Notes under the pieces: generated by a model
Told to the model about the DNA's origin: nothing
The model's database searches: none
What the model saw: the letters and a program-made list of their open reading frames with translations, nothing else
Source: Gemmatimonadaceae bacterium
GTDB taxonomy: Bacteria; Gemmatimonadota; Gemmatimonadetes; Gemmatimonadales; Gemmatimonadaceae
DNA length: 54,845 nt
Direction of reading: 5' to 3'
Assembly: GCA_014377535.1 (NCBI GenBank)
Contig: JACMPK010000205.1
Location: forward strand, 1 to 54,845
Shown here: positions 17,038 to 26,465 of the stretch, piece by piece
Layout of the letters: each line of letters starts with the position of its first letter
How positions within the stretch are numbered: position 1 is the first letter of the stretch
Position numbers and translations under genes: made by a program

Positions 17038-17964
17038 ATGGCACGTGCACTCTGGAAAGGCACGCTCGGATTCGGCCTGGTGAACGTCGGCGTCGAACTG
17101 CTGTCGGCCAGCAGCTCCGAAGAGAAACTGGACCTCGACATGCTGGACAAGCGTGATCACGCGCGTATCGGCTACCAGAAAATCAACAAGGTGACGGGCG
17201 AGGTCGTGGACAGCGTAAACATCGTGAAAGGATTCAAGGTTGGTGACGACGAATACGTGATCCTGAACGATGCCGACCTGAAGGCCGCAAACCCAAGGGC
17301 GACGCAGTCCATCGATATCGTGGGCTTCGTGCCGCAGTCTTCAGTGCCGCGCACATTCTACGACCGTCCGTACTATGTCACGCCCCAGAAAGGGAGCGAG
17401 CGTGCGTACGCGCTGCTGCGCGATGCGCTTGCCGATACCGACCAGTTGGCGCTGGCGCAGCTCGTGCTGCACACCAGGCAGCACATGGCTGCGGTGTACG
17501 CGTACGAGGAGGCGCTGGTGGTCCAGCTGCTGCGCTACGGAGTGGACCTGAAGGACCCGGTGGATGCGGGTGTACGCACGGTGCCGTCGCTTACTCGAAG
17601 CACTGCGAGCCGAGAACTGGACATGGCAAAGCAGCTTATCGGCACAATGACGATGGACTGGAATCCCGACGAGTTTCGTGACACGTATCGCGACGATGTG
17701 CTGAAGATGGTGCACGAACTCGCCAAGCAGGGCGGCAAGCCGTCGCCGGCCGGTCCCGCGACGAGCACGAAGCAGACGAAGGTGCTGGATCTGGTGTCTG
17801 CGCTGAAGAAGAGTCTCGAGTCACCGACGCAGCGGACCGCCACGCGCGCTTCGTCCAGACGCGTGGCGAAGGTGTCGGCGACGGGTGAGAAGACAGTGGC
17901 CGCGCCGCGCACGTCGGCGCGAAAGACGGTGACTCGAAGCGTGAAGAAGGGCAAGGTCGCGTGA
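17038..17964 (+). CDS. ku: Ku, DNA end-binding protein of non-homologous end joining
   Basis: The product is 308 residues from ATG 17038, with GGAG six bases upstream. Residues 1-255 form the bacterial Ku core, starting MARALWKGTLGFGLVNVGVE and including FYDRPYYVTPQKGSERAYAL and ALVVQLLRYG. Ku homodimers ring broken DNA ends and recruit LigD. After about residue 255 the chain becomes a Lys/Arg/Thr/Ala-rich tail (RRVAKVSATGEKTVAAPRTS), longer than the minimal Ku and likely to bind DNA. The stop codon overlaps the GTG start of ligD by four bases, so the two proteins are translationally coupled. Confidence 0.97.
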   Translation: MARALWKGTLGFGLVNVGVELLSASSSEEKLDLDMLDKRDHARIGYQKINKVTGEVVDSVNIVKGFKVGDDEYVILNDADLKAANPRATQSIDIVGFVPQSSVPRTFYDRPYYVTPQKGSERAYALLRDALADTDQLALAQLVLHTRQHMAAVYAYEEALVVQLLRYGVDLKDPVDAGVRTVPSLTRSTASRELDMAKQLIGTMTMDWNPDEFRDTYRDDVLKMVHELAKQGGKPSPAGPATSTKQTKVLDLVSALKKSLESPTQRTATRASSRRVAKVSATGEKTVAAPRTSARKTVTRSVKKGKVA

Positions 17965-19859
17965 GGTTCCCCGTGCACATGCCGCCGGCGCTGGCCACTC
18001 GGGTCGACCGCGTGCCTGGCGGGGGCGACTGGGTGCACGAACCAAAGATCGACGGCTATCGCATCCAGTGCCATGTCGACGGCGATCGCGCTGTGTTGTT
18101 CTCGCGGAAGGGTCTGGATTGGAGCCATCGATTTCCGAACGTCGCGCCAGCGGCTGTGGCGTTGCTGAACGGCCGTCACGCCGTGCTCGATGGCGAGATC
18201 GTCGTGCCCGCAGGCTCCGGCCAGTCGCCGTTCCAGTCGCTGCAGGCCGCACTCAGCGCGGGCCCGGTGCGGAACGCCATCTATTGGGTGTTCGACCTGC
18301 TCATCGACGGGGGTGACGACCTTCGTGGACGTCCGTTCCACGAGCGACGTGCGCGACTTGCTGCGCTGGTCGGTCGCAGCACGAAGCTGGCGATCATTCG
18401 CACGTCGCCCGCGTTGCGGGAGCGGCCGGAGTCGCTGCTTGCGGCGGCCTGCCAGCGCGGAGAGGAAGGCGTGATCAGCAAGCGGCGCGACGCGACCTAC
18501 CATGGTGGGCGCTCACGCGATTGGCTGAAGATCAAGTGCCAAAATCGCGATGAGCTGGTCGTGATCGGCTACACGGAACCGGAGGGATCGCGCGCGCACT
18601 TCGGCGCGCTGCTTTTGGCCACGCGTCCACAGGCCGGCGCCGCACTGCGCTATGCAGGTGCGGTCGGTTCGGGTTTTACGGAGACCATGCTCCGGGTACT
18701 GCACGAGGCGTTGCGCACGATCAAGCGCGAGACGCCGTGCGTGCCGGTGCCTGCGGCCGTGGCACGCCGCGCGCGCTGGGTGGAACCGCGCATCGTGGCA
18801 GACGTGGCCTTCGCTGAATGGACCACCGATCATCTGCTGCGGCAGGCCACGTTCCTCGGCATTCGCGAGGACAAGGAGGTGAGTGACGTGCGCAAGGAAA
18901 CGGCAGATATGGTCGCCGGCGTCAAAATCAGCAGCGGTGACCGCGTGGTGTACCCGGAACTGAAGCTCACCAAGCGACAACTCGCCGACTATATGGAGAG
19001 CGTCGCACCGCTGATGCTGCCGCATGTGGACGATCGCCCCATATCCACCATGCGATGCCCCGACGGTGCGCATGGTGAATGCTTCTTCCAGAAACACTGG
19101 CCGTCCGCGCGAAACATGTCTGTGCGCACCGTGCGACTCGCAGAGGCGACGGCAAAGGAAGCGGATTACGCCGTCGCGCATCAGGTGAGTGATCTGGTGG
19201 CGCTGGTGCAGATGAACGTGCTCGAGTTTCATGTGTGGGGCTCGCGTGCGGAGTATCTCGAGTCGCCCGATCGCGTGATTCTCGACCTCGACCCGGGCCC
19301 CGGCATCTCGTGGAAGGTGCTGCGCGAGAGCGCGGTGCGCGTGCGCGAGCTGCTGCAGGGCGCGGGATTGGCCAGCTGGGTGAAGCTGAGCGGTGGCAAG
19401 GGTGTGCATGTGACCGTGCCGCTGGAACGGCGAATCACATGGGAGCAATGTTCCGGGTTTGCGCAGCTTGTCGCGCATCGGCTCGTGGCCGACAGCCCGA
19501 CGACGTTCGTCGACGTTGCCGCCAAGGATCGCCGCAACCGCCGGATCTTCGTGGACTGGATGCGTAACAGCCGCGGCGCGACCGCCGTCGCCCCATGGTC
19601 CATGCGTGCCCGGAAGCATGCACCGGTCGCAGTGCCGCTCGACTGGTCAGACCTGACGGCGATCGAGGGGCCTGCAGTGATGACCGTGCCCGTCGTGATG
19701 GACTTCTTGCAATCGAAGCCCGCCGATCCATGGGCGACCATGCGCACCACGCGCCAGCGGCTCACCGCCAAAGTGCTCGACGCGCTGGGCGACTCGCCTG
19801 CATCGCCTGCGCGACGTACCGCGTCCCAGCGCAGTGGGCACCGCGCGAGGCTTGCCTGA
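17961..19859 (+). CDS. ligD: Two-domain LigD: ATP-dependent DNA ligase + polymerase
   Basis: The product is 632 residues. GTG 17961 overlaps the ku stop (GTGA). Residues about 1-295 are the ligase, with the adenylation motif EPKIDGYR (Lys29), VLDGEIV and DWLKIKC, followed by an OB fold. Residues about 315-605 are the LigD primase-polymerase, with ILDLDPGPG (metal-binding Asp pair), KLSGGKGVHV and VDVAAKDRRNRRIF. The 3'-phosphoesterase domain of the three-domain enzyme in Mycobacterium or Pseudomonas is absent, and the order is ligase then polymerase. It should seal and fill Ku-bound double-strand breaks. The uvrA-like gene begins inside its stop codon. Confidence 0.96.
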   Translation: MRFPVHMPPALATRVDRVPGGGDWVHEPKIDGYRIQCHVDGDRAVLFSRKGLDWSHRFPNVAPAAVALLNGRHAVLDGEIVVPAGSGQSPFQSLQAALSAGPVRNAIYWVFDLLIDGGDDLRGRPFHERRARLAALVGRSTKLAIIRTSPALRERPESLLAAACQRGEEGVISKRRDATYHGGRSRDWLKIKCQNRDELVVIGYTEPEGSRAHFGALLLATRPQAGAALRYAGAVGSGFTETMLRVLHEALRTIKRETPCVPVPAAVARRARWVEPRIVADVAFAEWTTDHLLRQATFLGIREDKEVSDVRKETADMVAGVKISSGDRVVYPELKLTKRQLADYMESVAPLMLPHVDDRPISTMRCPDGAHGECFFQKHWPSARNMSVRTVRLAEATAKEADYAVAHQVSDLVALVQMNVLEFHVWGSRAEYLESPDRVILDLDPGPGISWKVLRESAVRVRELLQGAGLASWVKLSGGKGVHVTVPLERRITWEQCSGFAQLVAHRLVADSPTTFVDVAAKDRRNRRIFVDWMRNSRGATAVAPWSMRARKHAPVAVPLDWSDLTAIEGPAVMTVPVVMDFLQSKPADPWATMRTTRQRLTAKVLDALGDSPASPARRTASQRSGHRARLA

Positions 19860-22555
19860 CGACTTCACGAACGACACCACGAACGCCGCCGCTGCCGCCT
19901 GCCACGCAAAGCCTCGCGCGCAACGCGGTCCCGGACGCCAGCGGGAGTCTGCGCGCTGCCGATCACTACATCCGGGTCCGTGGCGCGCGTGAGCACAACC
20001 TGCGTGACGTGGACGTGGATGTCCCACGTGATGCGCTGGTGGTATTCGCTGGCGTGTCGGGCTCCGGAAAGTCGTCGCTCGCATTCGGCACGATCTTCGC
20101 CGAGGCACAGCGGCGTTACCTGGAGTCTGTTGCGCCGTATGCGCGGCGACTGTTCGACCAGGTCGGCGTGCCTGACGTGGACTCCATCGAGGGACTGCCG
20201 CCGGCCGTGGCACTGCAGCAGCAGCGCGGATCACCCAGCGTGCGATCGTCGGTGGGCAGCGTGACCACGATCTCCAACCTGCTGCGCATGCTGTACTCGC
20301 GCGCCGGCACCTATCCGCCGCGACAGCGGATGCTGTACGCCGAGGATTTCTCGCCCAACACGCCGCAGGGGGCATGCCCCGGGTGTCACGGTCTGGGCAC
20401 GGTGTACGACGTCACGGAGCAGTTGATGGTGCCGGATGACTCGCTCACGATCCGTGAGCGTGCCGTCGCATCGTGGCCGACGGCGTGGCAGGGGCAGAAC
20501 CAGCGTGACATCCTCGTCTCGATGGGTCACGACGTGGACGTGCCGTGGCGCGCGTTGCCGAAGAAGACACGGCACTGGATTCTCTTCACCGACGAGCAGC
20601 CGACGGTGCCTGTGTATGCCGGCTACACGCCGGCCGAAACGCGCACGGCCGTGAAGCGGCGGACGGAGCCAAGCTACATGGGCACCTTCGTCGGAGCGCG
20701 GAAGTACGTGCTCGACACCTTCGCGACCACGCAAAGTGCCCTGATGAAGAAGCGCGTCTCGCGTTTCATGGTGGGCTCGCCGTGCGCAACCTGCGGTGGC
20801 AGGCGGCTGACGCAAGCTGCGCTTTCCGTCACGTTCGCAGGCATGGACATCAGTGCCATGTCGCAGCTTACGCTGCAGCAGCTCGCCGACGTGCTGCGGC
20901 CAGCCGCCGAGCGCGATCTCGCCGCCGCCGCCGCAGTCGACGACTCACCGCGCGTGCAGGGTGCGTTGCGCGGGCGCGTGGCAGGTGCGGGGTCGCATGC
21001 GGCCTCGCCGGATGTGCGTCGCACACCGAACGACTCGGCGGAGAAGCGGATTGCCGCACAGCGCATTGCGCGCAATGTGCTCTCGCGGCTCGACACGCTG
21101 CACTCGCTGGGACTCGGCTACCTGTCGCTGGAGCGCACCACCACCACGCTCTCTGCCGGCGAACTGCAGCGCCTGCGCCTCGCCACGCAGATCCGGTCGA
21201 ACCTGTTCGGCGTGGTGTACGTGCTGGACGAGCCGAGTGCCGGCCTGCATCCCGCCGACAACGAGGCCCTGTTTGCGGCGCTCGACAACCTGCGCAACGC
21301 CGGCAACACGGTGTTCGTGGTGGAGCATGATCTCGAGATCATGCGGCGGGCGGACTGGATCGTGGATGTGGGGCCCGATGGCGGGACGGCGGGTGGGCAT
21401 GTCCTGTACAGCGGTCCACCCGAGGGGCTGCGTGACGTGAAGGCGTCGCGTACTGCGCCGTACCTGTTCGGCGCGAGGGACACGGTGGTGCGCGTGCGGC
21501 GCACGCCCACGCGCTGGCTGGAACTCGCGCAGATCTCGCGCAATAATCTCAATAGTCTCGACGTCCGCATTCCGGTTGGCGTGATGACCATGGTCACCGG
21601 TATCTCCGGCTCGGGCAAGTCGAGCCTCGTGAGCCAGGCGCTGGTCGACCTGATCGGCGAGCAGCTCGGACACGAGACGCAGGTGTCCGCCCTACCACCG
21701 GACGACGAGGAGCCCGGGATTGCGACGCGCACACGTGGACGCATCGCCGCGGGCGGTGAGCACATCCGTCGCATGGTGACGGTGGACCAGAAGCCCATTG
21801 GACGCACGCCGCGCTCGAACCTCGCCACCTACACCGGCCTGTTCGACCATGTGCGACGGCTGTTCGCGGCCACGCCACGAGCGCGCGCAAAGAAATTCGA
21901 TGCCGGCCGCTTCTCGTTCAACATGGTGCCCGGGCGCTGCGCGACCTGTGAAGGCGAAGGCTTCGTGAGCGTCGAACTGCTGTTCATGGCCACCGTGTAT
22001 GCGCCGTGCCCCACCTGTCATGGATCGCGCTACAATCCGGCAACGCTCGAGGTGCAGTGGCAGGGCCGCAACATTGCCGAGGTGTTGCAGCTGACGGTCG
22101 CTGCGGCAAACGATTTCTTCGCGGATGAGGCAGCCATCGCGCGGCCACTTGCTTTGCTGCGCGACATTGGACTGGAGTACCTGCGATTGGGCCAACCGGC
22201 AACCGAGCTCTCCGGCGGTGAAGCGCAGCGCATCAAACTTGCGACAGAGTTGCAACGGGCGCAGCGCGGCGACACGCTGTACGTACTCGACGAGCCGAGT
22301 ACCGGCCTGCACGCCGCCGACGTGGACCGATTGATGGTGCAGCTGCATGGACTGGTCGACGCCGGCAACAGTGTCGTGCTCGTGGAGCACGACATGCGCT
22401 TGGTAGCATCGAGTGACTGGGTGATCGACATGGGTCCTGCCGCCGGCGCATTCGGTGGGCGGATCGTGGCGGAGGGACCGCCGGAGGTCGTCCTTGCGAG
22501 CGCCGAGAGTCGCACCGCGCCATACCTCAGGCATTGGATGGCCAACAATGGCTGA
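19856..22555 (+). CDS. uvrA: UvrA2-type (class II) excinuclease ATPase
   Basis: The product is 899 residues if it starts at CTG 19856. That codon overlaps the ligD stop as CTGA and has GAGG five bases upstream. No ATG, GTG or TTG lies in frame between ATG 19730, deep in ligD, and the conserved domain. Two ABC ATPase halves are present: Walker [10 protein letters not shown] (Lys72) and GISGSGKSS, signatures [12 protein letters not shown] and [12 protein letters not shown], and Walker [14 protein letters not shown] and [13 protein letters not shown]. Zinc motifs [24 protein letters not shown] and CPTCHGSR are present. The long UvrB-binding insertion that usually follows the [14 protein letters not shown] segment is missing, which is typical of UvrA2. 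It binds damaged DNA, but its role beside NHEJ genes is unknown. Confidence 0.93.
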   Translation: MTTSRTTPRTPPLPPATQSLARNAVPDASGSLRAADHYIRVRGAREHNLRDVDVDVPRDALVVFAGVSGSGKSSLAFGTIFAEAQRRYLESVAPYARRLFDQVGVPDVDSIEGLPPAVALQQQRGSPSVRSSVGSVTTISNLLRMLYSRAGTYPPRQRMLYAEDFSPNTPQGACPGCHGLGTVYDVTEQLMVPDDSLTIRERAVASWPTAWQGQNQRDILVSMGHDVDVPWRALPKKTRHWILFTDEQPTVPVYAGYTPAETRTAVKRRTEPSYMGTFVGARKYVLDTFATTQSALMKKRVSRFMVGSPCATCGGRRLTQAALSVTFAGMDISAMSQLTLQQLADVLRPAAERDLAAAAAVDDSPRVQGALRGRVAGAGSHAASPDVRRTPNDSAEKRIAAQRIARNVLSRLDTLHSLGLGYLSLERTTTTLSAGELQRLRLATQIRSNLFGVVYVLDEPSAGLHPADNEALFAALDNLRNAGNTVFVVEHDLEIMRRADWIVDVGPDGGTAGGHVLYSGPPEGLRDVKASRTAPYLFGARDTVVRVRRTPTRWLELAQISRNNLNSLDVRIPVGVMTMVTGISGSGKSSLVSQALVDLIGEQLGHETQVSALPPDDEEPGIATRTRGRIAAGGEHIRRMVTVDQKPIGRTPRSNLATYTGLFDHVRRLFAATPRARAKKFDAGRFSFNMVPGRCATCEGEGFVSVELLFMATVYAPCPTCHGSRYNPATLEVQWQGRNIAEVLQLTVAAANDFFADEAAIARPLALLRDIGLEYLRLGQPATELSGGEAQRIKLATELQRAQRGDTLYVLDEPSTGLHAADVDRLMVQLHGLVDAGNSVVLVEHDMRLVASSDWVIDMGPAAGAFGGRIVAEGPPEVVLASAESRTAPYLRHWMANNG

Positions 22556-22624
22556 CGCCGCAGCGTTGCGGCACATGTGCGTGCGACATCACGCGCGACT
22601 GACTGCTTCCGCAACGAGTGACTG

Positions 22625-23227
22625 ATGACCATCGATCATTGTTTTGCACCTGCGTCGCTGCACGGCTGGATGCAGCTTGCGTTGAACGAGGCGCGTCGCG
22701 CCCTCCACGTGGGCGAAGCGCCGATCGGGTGCGTGCTTCTGGATGCCGACGGCAGTGTGATCGGTGCGGGGCACAACGCAATGCGCGAAACAGGCGTGGT
22801 GACCGCCCATGCGGAAATGAAGGCGTTCGAGGCCGCGGCGAACAAGGTGCTGCCAGGACAATCGTACACGCTGGTAACCACGCTCGAGCCTTGCGTGATG
22901 TGTACCGGTGCCGCGATGCTGGCGGGGGTGACGACGATCGTCTACGGCTTGAAGGCGCCGGCCGATGCCGGCACCGCGCGCGTCGAGCCACCGGACAGCC
23001 CCAATGCGACGGCGCCAGCCGTGATCGGACAGGTCGGTGCCGCGGAAAGCCGCGCGCTCTTCCACCAGTGGCTCGAGATGCACGGCGACGATGAGTCACG
23101 ATGCGAGCAGCGGCTGTTCATTGACCAGCTACTCGCCCTCACCGACGAGGTCGTGTCAGGCGAATCGACAAAGCCGACGGCGACGCGTGCGCGTCCCAAC
23201 AGCGAATCTCCCTTGTGTCCACAATGA
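22625..23227 (+). CDS. TadA-like zinc nucleoside/tRNA-adenosine deaminase
   Basis: The product is 200 residues from ATG 22625, 69 bases after uvrA. The deaminase site is complete: TAHAEMKAF (zinc His62, proton-shuttle Glu64) and TLEPCVMCTGAAM (zinc Cys90 and Cys93), with APIGCVLLD and GAGHNAMRE before it. This is the layout of TadA, which makes inosine at position 34 of tRNA-Arg, and of related guanine or cytosine deaminases. It is longer than typical TadA (about 150-170 residues) because of a Pro/Thr/Ser-rich tail. Its place in a repair block allows a base-salvage role instead. The substrate is therefore uncertain. Confidence 0.87.
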   Translation: MTIDHCFAPASLHGWMQLALNEARRALHVGEAPIGCVLLDADGSVIGAGHNAMRETGVVTAHAEMKAFEAAANKVLPGQSYTLVTTLEPCVMCTGAAMLAGVTTIVYGLKAPADAGTARVEPPDSPNATAPAVIGQVGAAESRALFHQWLEMHGDDESRCEQRLFIDQLLALTDEVVSGESTKPTATRARPNSESPLCPQ

Positions 23228-23393
23228 TCGAACCGGAGGACGCGGGCGGCGAATCGCACCGCACGGCGCACGCTCCCATTGCGCTCGCCCGCAATGTGCA
23301 ATGCAACGATCTGCGCGCACGACGTTGTCGGCATCGGCACACGCGGCACCGCGCGCATCACGCCAGCTCATTCGCCCACTATTCGGAGGATGC

Positions 23394-23741
23394 ATGACGC
23401 AGCACAACGATTTGAACTCGCGCAGTGATCGCTACGATGACGGACTCGACTACGACAGCCGCAGCGAGCAGGCGCTTGGCAGCAACTCCGAGCCGGGATA
23501 CGACGACTACATGCCGCGCGGCTCGCGCCGACCCGGGATGCGCCAAAGCGACGGCATCGCCAAGGCGAAGGACCGCATCACCGACACGTTCAACATGGCA
23601 TCGCAGTATGTGACGTCGCATGACATGTCAGCGATGGTTGACGACGCGAAGCAGATCGCGCGGAAGCATCCACGCGCTGCGATGATCGCGCTGGCCGCGG
23701 TGGGATTCCTGCTCGGACGTAGCCTTCGCCGTTCGCGATGA
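23394..23741 (+). CDS. Second YqjD/ElaB-like membrane-anchored protein
   Basis: The product is 115 residues. ATG 23394 has a perfect GGAGGA just upstream. The front half is disordered and rich in Asp, Ser, Arg and Tyr (SDRYDDGLDYDSRSEQALGS). A helix follows (AKAKDRITDTFNMASQYV), then one C-terminal membrane segment with a basic end (LAAVGFLLGRSLRRSR). The last 50 residues are clearly like those of the protein at 12787-13149 (K-Q/E-L/I-A-R-K/R-H/N-P, then a GF.LGR tail), so the two are paralogues. Unlike that gene it has no holin-like partner. It may tether ribosomes or stabilise the membrane in stationary phase. Confidence 0.75.
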   Translation: MTQHNDLNSRSDRYDDGLDYDSRSEQALGSNSEPGYDDYMPRGSRRPGMRQSDGIAKAKDRITDTFNMASQYVTSHDMSAMVDDAKQIARKHPRAAMIALAAVGFLLGRSLRRSR

Positions 23742-23853
23742 GCCAGCAGGAAGCGCGCCGGAAACGGCACGCTCCCTGCAACCTCACCATCGTCCAGGCA
23801 GCGAGGTGAGTCGTGCAGCGCGCCTTCGCTCGGGAATCTTCATGGAGGGTGGA

Positions 23854-25056
23854 ATGATCGATTCGGAACAGGTGCACGACACGTCAGCCGCTGGCAGTCA
23901 CCGCAGCACGACCACAATGAATGCTCGTCGCGTGCATGACCTCGCGGGCATGGCGCTGTCCGACGTTCCGCAGGGTCGTCATTATCGTCCCGCCCAGCTT
24001 CGGCAACCGGGGCAGGGCGTGGCCAATGGACTCGGCGTGTTCAGCGTGCTGCTCGGCCTCACGCAACTCATTGCCCCTGATGCTGTAGCGCGCCTGGTCG
24101 GTGTGCGACCTACGCCCCGCTCACGTGCCACCATGCGCGTGCTGGGTCTGCGTGGTCTCACGAGCGGCGCTGGCGTGCTGTCCAACGGCACAAACGTTCC
24201 ATGGCTGTGGACTCGGCTTGCCGGTGACGTGCTGGACGTTGCTCTGATCACCACCGCCGTGGGACGGCGCCATGACGACCGGACGCGTGCGTCGCGCGCA
24301 TTGATGGCGGTCGCGGGTGTCGCGGCGATCGATTACCTCGCTGCGCGTACCAGTCATCGCACGCAGCAGCTCTTCGATTCGGTCGAGCCGGAAGCCACCG
24401 TAAGCGGACCGCTGGAGTACGGCGCGCCTGACACCACGGCGTCGGGCACCGGCAACGCTCAAACCACGAACGAGGAGATCGGCCATCTCGCCGCGGACGC
24501 CGTCGCTGCGAAGCGGGCGGGTCACCGGAAGGTTCGGTCGGTGGTCACCATCAATCGCAGCGCGAGCGAGCTGTATGCCTATTGGCGCAACTTCGAGAAT
24601 CTTCCGAACTTCATGAAGCAGCTCGCATCGGTCACCACGACAGGCGAGGGTCGCTCACACTGGGTGACGCGCGCACCAGGCGGCACACAGGTGGAATGGG
24701 ATGCGGAGATCGTTGCCGACGAGCCGGGCGCACTGATCGCGTGGCAATCGCTGCCGGGAAGTGATGTGCGCAACGCCGGCACCGTGCGCTTCATTCCGGT
24801 GCCCTCCGAACGCGGCACCGAAGTACATGTCGAACTGGATTACGATCCACCAGGCGGCGCACTCGGCGTGGCCGTCGCGAAGCTGTTCCGCGCTGAACCC
24901 GGGCAGCAGATCCGCGACGATTTGCGGGCATTCAAGCAGGTGATGGAGTCGGGCGAGATCCTCTTTGCACGCAAGCCCGAACGGCTCGAAGGCGAGCAGC
25001 AGGGCATCGGTGCCCTGCTGCCCACTCCCCAGGATGCGCAGGAGGTCCGCGGATGA
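23854..25056 (+). CDS. SRPBCC (polyketide-cyclase/dehydrase-like) protein with N-terminal membrane region
   Basis: The product is 400 residues. ATG 23854 has GGAGGG four bases upstream; GTG 23806 and ATG 23842 are alternatives. Residues about 45-155 contain hydrophobic segments (GVANGLGVFSVLLGLTQLIA and LAGDVLDVALITTAVG), suggesting three or four membrane passes. Residues about 215-365 are an SRPBCC fold with the typical opening SVVTINRSASELYAYWRNFE and later HWVTRAPGG and WDAEIVADEPGALIAWQSLP. SRPBCC domains hold hydrophobic ligands in a deep cavity; this one is probably cytoplasmic. The following alcohol dehydrogenase starts inside its stop codon (ATGA), so the two probably work together. 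The ligand is unknown. Confidence 0.82.
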   Translation: MIDSEQVHDTSAAGSHRSTTTMNARRVHDLAGMALSDVPQGRHYRPAQLRQPGQGVANGLGVFSVLLGLTQLIAPDAVARLVGVRPTPRSRATMRVLGLRGLTSGAGVLSNGTNVPWLWTRLAGDVLDVALITTAVGRRHDDRTRASRALMAVAGVAAIDYLAARTSHRTQQLFDSVEPEATVSGPLEYGAPDTTASGTGNAQTTNEEIGHLAADAVAAKRAGHRKVRSVVTINRSASELYAYWRNFENLPNFMKQLASVTTTGEGRSHWVTRAPGGTQVEWDAEIVADEPGALIAWQSLPGSDVRNAGTVRFIPVPSERGTEVHVELDYDPPGGALGVAVAKLFRAEPGQQIRDDLRAFKQVMESGEILFARKPERLEGEQQGIGALLPTPQDAQEVRG

Positions 25057-26228
25057 AGGCGAACTGCTGGATGGGCAAGAATACCGTGGAAGTCCGCGAG
25101 GTGCCGGATCCGGAGATCCTCAACCATCGCGACGCCATCGTGAAGATCACGAGCACGGCGATCTGCGGTTCCGACGTGCATCTCTATCACGGCGTGGTGC
25201 CCACGCTCGAGAAGGGCGATGTGGTCGGCCATGAGTTCATGGGCGAGATCGTCGAGGTGGGTCGCAGCGTCACCAATCTCAAGGTGGGTGATCGCGTGGT
25301 CGTGCCGTTCCCGATTGCGTGCGGCCATTGTCATGCTTGTGAAGCAGGAATGACGTCGCTGTGCGAGAACAGCAACCCGAACGCGTTCCTGGCCGAGCGC
25401 GCGATGGGTCACTCGCCGTGCGGGATTTTCGGGTACGGGCACATGACGGGCGGCTTCGCGGGTGGGCAGGCGGAGTACGCGCGCGTGCCGTTCGCCGACT
25501 TCGGTCCGTTGAAGGTGCCCGATGACGTGACCGATGAGCAGGCGCTTTTCCTGTCCGACGTGCTGCCGACCGGGTACATGGCCGCGGAGCAGTGCAACAT
25601 CAAGCCGGGCGACACCGTGGCAGTGTGGGGCTGCGGACCCGTCGGGCAGTTTGCGATCACGAGTGCGTACCTGCAGGGTGCGAGCCGTGTCATCGCGATC
25701 GACAATGTGCCGTATCGCCTGCGCATGGCGCGTGAGCGTGCGGGTGCGATCACGCTGAACTACGATGAGATCGACAACGTCATCGAGGCGCTGAAGGAGC
25801 TCACCGGTGGTCGCGGCCCCGATGCGTGCATCGATTGCGTGGGCATGGAGGCCAGCGGGCACGGGCCCGTGTTCGCGGTGGACAGGATCAAGCAGGCCAC
25901 GAAGCTGCAGACCGACCTGCCGTTCGCGTTGCGCCAGGCCATCATGTCGTGCCGCAATGGAGGAACCGTGTCCATTGCCGGAGTCTATGTGGGCGTGGTC
26001 GATGGCTTCCCGATCGGCTCGATCATGAATCGCAGCCTGCGCATCGTGACTGGTCAGACGCATGTGCATCGCTACATGCGCCCGTTGATGGACCTGATCC
26101 AGAAGGGTGCACTCGACCCGACGTTCATCATCACGCATCGCATGCCGCTCGCGGACGCGGCGCGCGGTTATGACATCTTCAGCCGCAAGCTCGAGAACTG
26201 CGAGAAGGTGGTGCTGAAGGTCGGCTGA
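25053..26228 (+). CDS. Zinc-dependent alcohol dehydrogenase, formaldehyde-dehydrogenase-like
   Basis: The product is 391 residues from ATG 25053, which overlaps the previous stop. It is a medium-chain dehydrogenase. Catalytic zinc ligands are Cys38 (ICGSD) and His60 (GHEFMGE). The structural zinc site is Cys90, Cys93, Cys96 and Cys104 (CGHCHACEAGMTSLC). The NAD-binding motif is AVWGCGPVGQFA. The sequence SPCGIFGYGHMTGGFAGGQA places it near glutathione-independent formaldehyde dehydrogenases. It should oxidise a small alcohol or aldehyde with NAD in the cytoplasm. It is the last gene of a plus-strand run and follows the SRPBCC gene without a gap. Confidence 0.93.
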   Translation: MKANCWMGKNTVEVREVPDPEILNHRDAIVKITSTAICGSDVHLYHGVVPTLEKGDVVGHEFMGEIVEVGRSVTNLKVGDRVVVPFPIACGHCHACEAGMTSLCENSNPNAFLAERAMGHSPCGIFGYGHMTGGFAGGQAEYARVPFADFGPLKVPDDVTDEQALFLSDVLPTGYMAAEQCNIKPGDTVAVWGCGPVGQFAITSAYLQGASRVIAIDNVPYRLRMARERAGAITLNYDEIDNVIEALKELTGGRGPDACIDCVGMEASGHGPVFAVDRIKQATKLQTDLPFALRQAIMSCRNGGTVSIAGVYVGVVDGFPIGSIMNRSLRIVTGQTHVHRYMRPLMDLIQKGALDPTFIITHRMPLADAARGYDIFSRKLENCEKVVLKVG

Positions 26229-26465
26229 CGTGCGGGCCGTCGCGGCGCGCGACTGTCGTTGGCAAATGAGGTTCGCACCTGTCGTTGATGACTGACCGGT
26301 ACTGCTGATCGGTGCCTTTGACGCCACCGCACGGGACTCCAGCCCCGTGGGGCGGCGTCCGAGTTCCACGACAGGGCGCGCCCGTCTGCGACAGGGCGCT
26401 GGTGTCCAGTCCGGCGCGTCTGTAAGTATCGGGTGTCGCTCGTCTCGCCCATCAACGATACCCGC

